This document shows positions 34,451-41,438 of a stretch of 41,438 nucleotides of DNA, in pieces. Numbering within the stretch: the first letter of the stretch is position 1; every line of letters begins with the position of its first letter. This stretch comes from Acidimicrobiia bacterium. GTDB taxonomy: Bacteria > Actinomycetota > Acidimicrobiia > Acidimicrobiales > CATQHL01. Below the pieces are notes generated by a model. It made no database searches, was not told the origin of the DNA, and saw only the letters and a list, made by a program, of their open reading frames with translations. Position numbers and translations under genes: made by a program. The DNA is taken from NCBI GenBank assembly GCA_009840735.1, contig VXNF01000069.1:2834-44271 (forward strand). The letters are read 5' to 3'.

Positions 34451-37400
34451 TGTGTGGGATCGTGGCGGTCGTCAGCCGTCCGGCGATCAGCCGGCCTCCG
34501 TCGGGTGTGGAGCTGCTGGAGCTGTTGGGCGCAGCCGGCGGCGCCGAGCAGGCGGCGCGACGGCTGAGCGGCCCTGTCGGGCTGACCGCTCTGGTGCGCG
34601 ACGCTGAGCTGAGGGCGGCGGTCACAGCGGCCGTCGAGCGCCTCGAGGGCGACGGGCCGGGGGTTGACACCCCCGGTGGCGGACTCGGCGGCGACGCCGA
34701 GGCTTCTTTGGGCGACGCGCTCTGGCGCATCCGCCAGGACCGCCTGGCGACAGCGCAGGCGGTGGCGGAGTTGCTTGGTGACGAAGCAGGCGGGGCGTCG
34801 GAGGGTCAGGTGGCGGGATGGTGGTCGATTCAAGTGGCGCTGTCGGCTTTGGACCGACTCGAGGTGCGGGGCCGAGACTCGGCGGGCATCGCTGTGCTAG
34901 TAGGTGCCGATGCGCCGCCGAACGGCGTGGCGGCTGCCGCCGACCCGCTGGTGCGCTCGGGCGCCCGCTGGAGGCACGGCAACGTCACGGTGCATGTGTA
35001 CAAGACGGCCGTGGAGGTCGGGGAACTGGGCGACAACACGCGGGTCCTGCGGTCGCAGCTCGCCGGCGACAGCGTGCTGCGGGCGGCTCTGGCGCGGCCC
35101 GATGCCCGTTGCACCGTCCTGGCGCACACCCGCTGGGCCAGCGTCGGGCTCATCACCGAGCCCAACGCCCATCCTGTGGCCTCCCTCGGCGCCGACGGCG
35201 AACCGTGGGTCCTCGCCGCGGTCAACGGTGACATCGACAACTACGGCGCGCTTCTGGACCGCTTCGGTCTGGCGTTCCCGGCCGCGATCACGACCGACGC
35301 CCGGGTGGTCCCGGCCCTCGCCCGCCGGCTGCGCTCGGAAGGAACGTCGGGCAGGGAGGCGTTCGCTGCGGCGGCGGGCTGCTTCGAAGGCGCCCACGCC
35401 ATCGTCGCCGTCGGCACCGACGATCCCGGCACCCTGATGCTGACGCGCCGCGGCAGCGGCCAGGCCCTGTACGTGGGCCTCGCCCCTGACGCCTTCGTCG
35501 TGGCCTCGGAGCCGTACGGGATCGTGGAGCAGGCGGATCGGTACCTGCGCGTGGACGACGCCGAAGGTGACGGTGCTGGCGAGGTTGTGTACCTGGACGC
35601 CTCCGCCGCCGGCGAGACCGCCGGAGTCTCACGCTGGTCCGACCGCGGCGACGAGCTGGCACCGCTGCCGGTGGTCTCCGCGGCCATCACCACCCGGGAT
35701 ATCGACCGCCGTGGCCATCGGCACTACCTCCTAAAGGAGATCAGCGAGGCGCCCGAGTCTCTCGCCAGGACGCTGGCCGGGCGGATCGTCGGCGGTCCCG
35801 GCGACCGACGGGTGCGCCTCGAGGGCGTCCTGCCGCCGGGGCGAGACCTGCCGCGCCGGATAGCCGTCATCGGCCAGGGCACAGCGGCGGTGGCCGCCCG
35901 CGCCACAGCGGAGATCATCGCCGCCGAACTGGCGGGTGTGGGCGTGGAGGTCGTCGGCGGGCTCGCCAGCGAGCTGTCCGGCTTCGCGCTGCGCCACGAC
36001 ATGTCCGATCACCTCGTGGTGGCGATCAGCCAGTCCGGCACCACGACCGACACCAACCGAACTGTCTCGTTGATCCAGGCGCGTGGCGGGTGGGTCACCG
36101 CGGTCGTGAACCGCCGTGAGAGCGATCTCGCCGCCCGCGCCGACGGCGTGCTGTACACCTCCGACGGGCGGGACGTGGAGATGAGCGTGGCGTCCACGAA
36201 GGCCTTCTACGCCCAAGTGGCGGCCGGCTTCTTGTTGGCTTGCGACTTGGCGGCGCGCTATGGGGCGGCCGGCGGCGGGCCGCGCCGCTCAGAGCTGCTC
36301 GAAGCGCTGGAGCGATTGCCCGAAGCCATGGCCGAGGTGCTGGCGGCGCGGGCGCGGATTGCCGACATCGCCCAGCGGCTCGCTCCGGAGCGCCGCCACT
36401 GGGCGACTGTCGGAAACGGCCGCAACCGGCTGGCCGCCGCGGAGATTCGGATCAAGCTCTCGGAGCTGTGCTACCGGTCCGTGGCCTGCGACGTCACCGA
36501 GGACAAGAAGCACATCGACCTCTCGGCGGAGCCGTTGACCCTCGTGTGCGCGGCGGGCCTCGACCGCCCAACGGCGCAGGACGTCGCCAAGGAGGTGGCC
36601 ATCTACGCCGCCCACCGCGGCGCGCCGGTGATCTTCAGTGACGACGTTGATCTGGCTGGGGCCGCGCCGGACTCGGTGCTGCTGCCCGCGGTCCATCCCG
36701 AGATGGCCTTCGTGCTGGCGACGATGGCCGGCCACCTGTTCGGCTACGAGGCGGCTCTGGCCATCGACGCCAGCGCCGAGCCGCTGCGGCGAACCCGCGG
36801 CGCCATCGAGGCCGCCTTGGACGCCGAGCCCGACGGCGCCGTGGCCGATGCGGAGGCGATGCTCGCCGCGCTGGAACCGGCGCTCGCCGCCGGCGCCAAG
36901 CAGTTCCGCAGCCGCCTGGCCGCCGGCGGCTACGACGGTCACCTACCCGCCGCCACGGCGTCGCGGCTCGAGGCGCTGTTCCGCTACGCCCTCGGTGTGT
37001 TTCCGCTCGGTGCCTTCGAGATCGACTTCGGCGAGATGGGAACGCCTGCGGGCGTCCTGGAGCGGCTTCTGGGCGCGCTGAGCGAGGCCATTGAGGAGCT
37101 GACCCGTCCCGTGGACGCCATTCGCCATCAGGCCAAGACTGTCACGGTGGGAATCACCCGCAGCGAGGAGGCGCTGCTGCAGGCGCCGCTCACCGAGGCC
37201 GTGCTGGCCGCCGGCGCCCCCCGCGAACGCCTCAGCTACGACACGCTGTCGACGCTGGCGGGTCTGGACCGGGCGGTCAGCGGAATCACCGGCCATATCC
37301 GCTACCTGATCGACGGCGAGCGGATCCAGATCGCCAAACGCGCCGGGGCGGCGGCTGCCATCGAGTCGCGGGTCGGCGCTGACCCCACGCTGCGGGGCAC

Positions 37401-37725
37401 GAAGCGCCAGGTGAGCCGCGAGCGCCGAGTGCTGCTCACCCGGGGGCTGCGGGACGGGCGCCTCATCCTGCTGGTGCCGGAGATCTGTGGCGGCGAGGTG
37501 GTCGGTGTCGTGCTGCTGCACGTGGAGATGTGCGAGCGGCTGGACCCCGCTGGCGCCGTCGACGTGCTCCGGCGCTATCGCGGGCGCCTCAGCCGCCTAC
37601 GCGAAGCGGTCACCGAGACCGAAGCCTCCTTCGACGAGGCGCTGCTGGCGGAGGTTCCCACCGAGGACCTGCTATTGGCGGACGTGGCCACCGTCGCGGC
37701 GCGCTGGCGGGGAGAGTCGCCGTGA
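34450..37725 (+). CDS. Oversized GlmS-like glutamine amidotransferase / double SIS-domain protein
   Basis: A 1091-aa relative of glucosamine-6-phosphate synthase (about 610 aa). It starts MCGIVAVVSR, so Cys2 is the Ntn nucleophile. Residues about 10-127 are an Ala/Gly-rich insertion before the family resumes at LDRLEVRGRDSAG. Glutaminase residues present: H226-T-R-W229, H241 (NAHP), N259-G260, D283; the usual T-H after RWA is S-V here. Isomerase half: LLKEISEAPESL near 425, SIS1 with SQSGT (527-531), SIS2 with GNGRNRLAAAEIRIKLSE near 655. The family-ending KSVTVE equivalent (AKTVTV) is near 895-900, and a further 190-residue domain follows. It overlaps glmM, so GlcN-6-P synthesis is the likely role; the extra parts have no function I recognise. 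Confidence 0.8.
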   Translation: MCGIVAVVSRPAISRPPSGVELLELLGAAGGAEQAARRLSGPVGLTALVRDAELRAAVTAAVERLEGDGPGVDTPGGGLGGDAEASLGDALWRIRQDRLATAQAVAELLGDEAGGASEGQVAGWWSIQVALSALDRLEVRGRDSAGIAVLVGADAPPNGVAAAADPLVRSGARWRHGNVTVHVYKTAVEVGELGDNTRVLRSQLAGDSVLRAALARPDARCTVLAHTRWASVGLITEPNAHPVASLGADGEPWVLAAVNGDIDNYGALLDRFGLAFPAAITTDARVVPALARRLRSEGTSGREAFAAAAGCFEGAHAIVAVGTDDPGTLMLTRRGSGQALYVGLAPDAFVVASEPYGIVEQADRYLRVDDAEGDGAGEVVYLDASAAGETAGVSRWSDRGDELAPLPVVSAAITTRDIDRRGHRHYLLKEISEAPESLARTLAGRIVGGPGDRRVRLEGVLPPGRDLPRRIAVIGQGTAAVAARATAEIIAAELAGVGVEVVGGLASELSGFALRHDMSDHLVVAISQSGTTTDTNRTVSLIQARGGWVTAVVNRRESDLAARADGVLYTSDGRDVEMSVASTKAFYAQVAAGFLLACDLAARYGAAGGGPRRSELLEALERLPEAMAEVLAARARIADIAQRLAPERRHWATVGNGRNRLAAAEIRIKLSELCYRSVACDVTEDKKHIDLSAEPLTLVCAAGLDRPTAQDVAKEVAIYAAHRGAPVIFSDDVDLAGAAPDSVLLPAVHPEMAFVLATMAGHLFGYEAALAIDASAEPLRRTRGAIEAALDAEPDGAVADAEAMLAALEPALAAGAKQFRSRLAAGGYDGHLPAATASRLEALFRYALGVFPLGAFEIDFGEMGTPAGVLERLLGALSEAIEELTRPVDAIRHQAKTVTVGITRSEEALLQAPLTEAVLAAGAPRERLSYDTLSTLAGLDRAVSGITGHIRYLIDGERIQIAKRAGAAAAIESRVGADPTLRGTKRQVSRERRVLLTRGLRDGRLILLVPEICGGEVVGVVLLHVEMCERLDPAGAVDVLRRYRGRLSRLREAVTETEASFDEALLAEVPTEDLLLADVATVAARWRGESP

Positions 37726-38135
37726 TCGGCATCGACATTGTGGACGTGGCGCGCTTCCGGGGCCTGCTGGCGCGCCGCCCGTCGGTCCTCGAGCGTCTCT
37801 TCACTCCCGCCGAGCGGGCCTACGCCGAGGCGCGTGCCGATCCCGCCGAGCGGCTAGCGGCCCGCTTCGCCGCCAAGGAGGCCATCATGAAGGCACTCGG
37901 CGCCGGCTTTGGCGAGGTGGCGTTCCGGGATATGGAGGTCGTGCGACCGCCCGGAGGCAAGCCCGGCGTGCGCCTCTCGGGACGCGCCGCCGTCTTGGCG
38001 CGCCGGGCCGGTGTGGTGGGCTGGCACCTGAGCCTGTCGCACTCCGACACCGCCGCGGTCGCCGTGGCGCTGGCCGTCGTTCCCGGCGATGCAGGGGGCG
38101 CGACCGCCGGCGAGACCCGGGGCGCGCCGCGGTGA
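37722..38135 (+). CDS. acpS: Holo-[acyl-carrier-protein] synthase
   Basis: AcpS (137 aa) transfers phosphopantetheine from CoA to acyl carrier protein. Metal-binding region IGIDIVDVARF at the N-terminus (D5, D8) and ARFAAKEAIMKALG with E53; HLSLSHSDTAAVAVA near the C-terminus is typical. GTG start overlapping the previous stop as GTGA, and the gene ends in another GTGA overlap. It has a short Gly/Ala/Arg-rich tail. Confidence 0.93.
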   Translation: MIGIDIVDVARFRGLLARRPSVLERLFTPAERAYAEARADPAERLAARFAAKEAIMKALGAGFGEVAFRDMEVVRPPGGKPGVRLSGRAAVLARRAGVVGWHLSLSHSDTAAVAVALAVVPGDAGGATAGETRGAPR

Positions 38136-39682
38136 TCCCGGTCGTCACGCCCGCGGAGATGGCCGCCATCGACGCGGCGGCGCCGGAGGGAACCGACGTG
38201 CTCATCGAGCGCGCCGGCGCCGCGGTCGCCCTGGCCGCCGTGGAGATGCTGACCGGAGGCGTTGAGCCGGGCGCCGCCGCCTCACGCGACGCCGCGTCGA
38301 TCCTCGCCGCCGGCGGGGGCAGAATCCGCCGCCGCCGGGCCGCCCGGCTGCTGGCTGGCCGCACGGTGGCAGTGCTGGCCGGGCCGGGCAACAACGGCGC
38401 CGACGGCCGGGCCGCCGCCCGCTATCTGCGGCGCGCCGGTGCTACGTGCCACGTCCTGGCCCCCGACTGGGACGCGGTGCCCGACTGGGACGCGGTGCCC
38501 GACTGCGACCTGCTGATCGACGCCGCCTACGGCACCGGCCTGAACCGCCCCTGGACGCCCCCTGCCGGCGCCTCGGACGCGGCCCGGCAGACGCTGGCCG
38601 TGGACATCCCCTCCGGGGTGGACGGCCTTACCGGCGCGGTGCGCGGTGAAGCGCTGGCCGCTGACCGAACGGTGACGTTCGCCGCGTTGAAGCCAGGCCT
38701 GCTGCTGCCTCCCGGTCGAGAGTTGGCGGGCCGGGTGACGGTGGCCGACATCGGCCTGGACGCCAGCTCACCTCGGGCGCACCTGATGACCGACACCGAC
38801 GTGGACGAAGGTTGGCCCCGTCGTCCCGCCGACGCCCACAAGTGGCAGTCGGCCTGCTGGGTGGTGGCCGGGTCGCCCATAATGCCGGGCGCGGCCTCGC
38901 TGGCGGCGGAGGCGGCGTTTCGCTGCGGCGCCGGCTACGTGCGCGTGTCCGTGCCGGGCACCCGGCCCGGTGATCCGATGCCGACCGAGGCGGTCTTTCA
39001 CCCGCTGCCCCGTGCCGGTTGGCACGACTTCATGGATCCGCCTCGCTTCGGCTCGCTGGTGATCGGCCCCGGGCTGGGGTTGCGCGGCCACACCCTCGCC
39101 TCGGTGCGGGCGACGGTGACCGCCGCCAAGGCGCCGCTGGTGATCGACGCGGACGGCTTGAACGCCTTGAGAGACAAGGCCGCCGAGTACCTGCGCGGCA
39201 TTGGGGTGCCGGTGGTCCTCACGCCCCATGACCGCGAGTACCGACGCCTGGCTGGCCGCCCGGTGGGCAGGGACCGCTTGGCGGCGGCGCGCGCCCTGGC
39301 GGCCGGGACTGGTGCCTGCGTACTGCTAAAGGGGCCTACGACTGTCGTCGCCGCGCCCGACGGGGAGGCTCGCTTGGTGACCTCTGGAGACGCCCGGCTG
39401 GCGACCGCCGGTACCGGCGACGTGCTGGCCGGCATGATCGGCGCGCTGCTGGCGCAGCGGGTTGCGCCGCTGGAGGCCGCTGCCCTCGCGGCGCATGTTC
39501 ATGGGCTGGCCGGGTGCCTGGGCCCGCCGGTGGGTCTGGTGGCGGGCGACCTGCCGGCGCTGATCCCGTCGGTGCTGGCCGCGCTGCTGACGCCCGACCC
39601 GAACCGCCAGCCGCCCTCAGACACCGGCCCGTGGCCCGCCGAGCGACCTGCCGGCGAAGCGCCGAAGTCTCCGCAGGGCTGA
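38132..39682 (+). CDS. nnr: Bifunctional NAD(P)H-hydrate epimerase / ADP-dependent dehydratase
   Basis: A 516-aa fusion repairing hydrated NAD(P)H. The N-terminal YjeF/epimerase domain carries GPGNNGADG (84-92), LLIDAAYGTGLNRP and AVDIPSGVDGLTG. The C-terminal ribokinase-like dehydratase carries AGSPIMPGAASLAAEAAFRC, VIGPGLGLRG, VIDADGLNAL and the catalytic loop TAGTGDVLAGM. Residues about 42-76 are an Arg/Ala-rich spacer unusual for the family. An 18-bp tandem repeat at 38462-38509 encodes PDWDAV-PDWDAV-PDCD in the loop before LLID. GTG start; 1-nt overlap with alr. Confidence 0.93.
   Translation: MIPVVTPAEMAAIDAAAPEGTDVLIERAGAAVALAAVEMLTGGVEPGAAASRDAASILAAGGGRIRRRRAARLLAGRTVAVLAGPGNNGADGRAAARYLRRAGATCHVLAPDWDAVPDWDAVPDCDLLIDAAYGTGLNRPWTPPAGASDAARQTLAVDIPSGVDGLTGAVRGEALAADRTVTFAALKPGLLLPPGRELAGRVTVADIGLDASSPRAHLMTDTDVDEGWPRRPADAHKWQSACWVVAGSPIMPGAASLAAEAAFRCGAGYVRVSVPGTRPGDPMPTEAVFHPLPRAGWHDFMDPPRFGSLVIGPGLGLRGHTLASVRATVTAAKAPLVIDADGLNALRDKAAEYLRGIGVPVVLTPHDREYRRLAGRPVGRDRLAAARALAAGTGACVLLKGPTTVVAAPDGEARLVTSGDARLATAGTGDVLAGMIGALLAQRVAPLEAAALAAHVHGLAGCLGPPVGLVAGDLPALIPSVLAALLTPDPNRQPPSDTGPWPAERPAGEAPKSPQG
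38462..38509 (+). repeat. 18-bp tandem repeat inside nnr
   Basis: CCCGACTGGGACGCGGTG occurs twice perfectly (38462-38479, 38480-38497), followed by a 12-nt partial third unit with one change. It encodes PDWDAV repeats and keeps the frame. Confidence 0.9.
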
Positions 39683-40833
39683 TGCGACCCACCTCGGCCG
39701 TCGTGGACCTCGGCGCGCTGGCGGCCAACGCCGCTGAACTGGCGCGCCGCGCCGCCCCGGCGGAGCTGTGCGCGGTGGTCAAGGCCGATGCCTACGGGCA
39801 CGGGGCGGTGGCCGCGGGGCGGGCGGCGCTGGCCGGCGGCGCCGCCCGGCTGGCGGTGGCTCTCGTGGAGGAGGGCGTTGAGCTGCGCGAGGCGGGCGTC
39901 ACGGCGCCGATCCTGCTGCTGTCTGAGCCGCGACCCAACGAGATGACAGAAGTTGTGGCATACGACCTTCGTCCCTCGGTCTACAGCCCCGAGGGTTTGG
40001 CGTCGGCTGCCGCGGCGGCGGACGCGGCGGACCGGCGCCTGCCGGTACACCTCAAGATCGACACCGGCATGCACCGCGTCGGTGCCCGCCCCGGCGAAGC
40101 GGCTCTCCTGGCCGACGCCATCGAGGCGAAGCACCAGCTCCGCCTCGAAGGCGTTTGGACGCACTGCGCCGTCGCCGACGAGCCGGGGAATCCCTACACC
40201 GACGAGCAGCTAGCACGCTACGAGCAGGTGCTGGATGTCCTCGGCGGCGGTGTCGGCGAGCCGACGCCCGCGCCGTTCTGTCGCCACGCCGCCAACTCGG
40301 CGCTGCTGCTCGGCGCCGGTCGGTCTGCCGCCTCGCCGGTCTGCCGCCGCAGCCGCTACGACATGGTCCGCGTCGGGATAGCCCTTTACGGGCTGGCGCC
40401 GAGCCCGGCGCTGGCCGACGAGACGGACGCGCTGACACCCGCCATGCAGCTGCGCACGCAGGTCGCCTACGTCAAGACCGTGGCCGCCGGCGAGGGTGTC
40501 TCCTACGGCTTGCGGCACCGGCTGGAGTGCGACCGGCGCATCGCCACGCTGCCCATCGGCTACGCCGACGGTGTGCGCCGCGACTACGGCCTGTGCGGCG
40601 GGCAGGTCCTCATCAGGGGGCGGCGTCGCCCCGTAGTCGGCGTCGTCACGATGGATCAACTCATGGTGGACTGCGGGCCGCAGAGCGAAGTGGCCGTCGG
40701 CGACGAGGTCGTGCTGATCGGCGCCCAGCTCGACGAGAGCATCGGCGCCTCCGAAGTGGCGGCCCGACTCGACACCATCCCCTACGAGGTGGTCTGCGAC
40801 GTGGGCCGCCGCGTCCGACGCCACTACCGCTGA
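39682..40833 (+). CDS. alr: Alanine racemase
   Basis: Alr (383 aa) interconverts L- and D-alanine for peptidoglycan. PLP lysine is K34 in AVVKADAYGHG; the partner catalytic tyrosine is in GVSYGLRH (about 270). HLKIDTGMHRVG and RVGIALYGLAP are further family marks, and MDQLMVDCG closes the C-terminal barrel. Start ATG overlaps the nnr stop by 1 nt. It continues the cell-wall theme begun by glmM. Confidence 0.95.
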   Translation: MRPTSAVVDLGALAANAAELARRAAPAELCAVVKADAYGHGAVAAGRAALAGGAARLAVALVEEGVELREAGVTAPILLLSEPRPNEMTEVVAYDLRPSVYSPEGLASAAAAADAADRRLPVHLKIDTGMHRVGARPGEAALLADAIEAKHQLRLEGVWTHCAVADEPGNPYTDEQLARYEQVLDVLGGGVGEPTPAPFCRHAANSALLLGAGRSAASPVCRRSRYDMVRVGIALYGLAPSPALADETDALTPAMQLRTQVAYVKTVAAGEGVSYGLRHRLECDRRIATLPIGYADGVRRDYGLCGGQVLIRGRRRPVVGVVTMDQLMVDCGPQSEVAVGDEVVLIGAQLDESIGASEVAARLDTIPYEVVCDVGRRVRRHYR

Positions 40834-40876
40834 AACTCGGGCATCCGGCGGTGACCAACTGCCGTGGCGACGCGTC

Positions 40877-41438
40877 GTGAGCGCTGATGCGCTGCCGCAG
40901 ACGGGGCCGGACTCCGTGCGCCGAGGAGGCCCCCAGCGGATCCCGCGTCCGCCAGGGGCGCGGCCCGGCGCCGAGGCGCCTTGGTCGGCTCTGACCGCCG
41001 CTGAGCGCGCCGTCGATCTGGCCGCGCTCCGGGAGGCGCTCGAGGGGTGGCGGTCGCCGCGGGTACCGCGCCCCGACGGGCGGCTCGCGGCGGTGCTCGT
41101 CCCGCTCTACGTCGAGCAGGACGAAGCGAGCGTGATCCTCACCCGCCGGGCGGTGCACCTGCGCACCCACAGCCGCGAGGTGTCATTCCCCGGCGGCGGC
41201 CACGAACTCGGCGACGCCGACCTTTGGGCGACGGCCCTGCGCGAGGCGCAGGAGGAGACCGGCCTGGACCCAGCGTCGGTGGTCCGCATCGGCGTGTTGG
41301 CCCCGTTATTCACCGTCGGCAGCGACTCCCTCGTGCATCCTTACGTGGCCGAACTGCCCGAGGGTCGGCCCGCCGGGCTGCGCCCCGACCCTGCCGAGGT
41401 CGAGAGGATCCTGCACGTCCCGCTAAGCCAGCTGCTGG
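40877..41438 (+). CDS. NUDIX hydrolase, CoA-diphosphatase-like, 3' end cut by window edge
   Basis: About 187 residues are visible. ILTRRAVHLRTHSREVSFPG leads into a NUDIX box (GGGHELGDADLWATALREAQEETGL), with the Rxx.Lxx.H..E signature preceding the box as in CoA pyrophosphatases (NudL/YeaB group). The first in-frame start candidate is the GTG at 40877; the first about 45 residues are Pro/Arg/Ala-rich and poorly conserved, so the true start may be later. It lies 43 nt after alr. The exact substrate is inferred from the motif. Confidence 0.85.
   Translation, partial: MSADALPQTGPDSVRRGGPQRIPRPPGARPGAEAPWSALTAAERAVDLAALREALEGWRSPRVPRPDGRLAAVLVPLYVEQDEASVILTRRAVHLRTHSREVSFPGGGHELGDADLWATALREAQEETGLDPASVVRIGVLAPLFTVGSDSLVHPYVAELPEGRPAGLRPDPAEVERILHVPLSQLL

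Overview
The window is a contiguous piece of a very G+C-rich chromosome with strong third-position G/C bias, frequent GTG starts and dense 1-4 nt gene overlaps. Content and protein style (nrdAB, a spc/alpha cluster running on into truA-rplM-rpsI-glmM-glmS-acpS-nnr-alr, short r-protein tails rich in Ala/Glu/Arg) suggest an actinobacterium, probably from the Acidimicrobiia side. That assignment is inferred from gene order and protein character, not from a database search.

Layout. Positions 1-7895 lie on the minus strand: class I ribonucleotide reductase (nrdA, then nrdB cut by the window edge) behind a promoter that overlaps a palindrome; a DadA-like FAD amino-acid dehydrogenase; and a molybdate module reading regulator (HTH+TOBE) - modA - modB - modC, all tightly packed or overlapping. 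The regulator seems to start from a leaderless promoter inside a dyad. Divergently, 8184-9296 encodes an MscS-type channel. 9293-13549 (minus) is a two-gene Type III restriction-modification system (mod, res) whose target-recognition part is visibly less G+C-rich than its surroundings. 13774-16443 (minus) is a valyl-tRNA synthetase of archaeal type carrying a short palindromic-repeat insertion in frame.

From 16735 to the right edge everything is on the plus strand. It is one long run: the S10 cluster without rpsJ (rplC to rpsQ), the spc cluster (rplN to secY, adk; no map), the alpha cluster (infA, rpmJ, rpsM, rpsK, rpsD, rpoA, rplQ), then truA, rplM, rpsI, glmM, an oversized glmS-like gene, acpS, nnrE-nnrD fusion, alr and a truncated NUDIX hydrolase. 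Translation, protein export, transcription and the start of cell-wall precursor synthesis (GlcN-6-P, GlcN-1-P, D-Ala) are thus co-directional and probably partly co-transcribed.

The most unusual points are: infA has no ATG/GTG/TTG that gives a full-length protein, but has a well-placed CTG; the secY 3' end is tandemly duplicated and the second copy supplies the ribosome site and start of adk; the glmS-like protein is 1091 residues, with about 110 residues inserted after its catalytic cysteine and a C-terminal domain of about 190 residues beyond the normal end of the family; the ribosomal cluster begins at rplC behind a strong UUCG-capped hairpin; and modC may have a disturbed start. No tRNA, rRNA, CRISPR array, transposase or prophage gene was seen.
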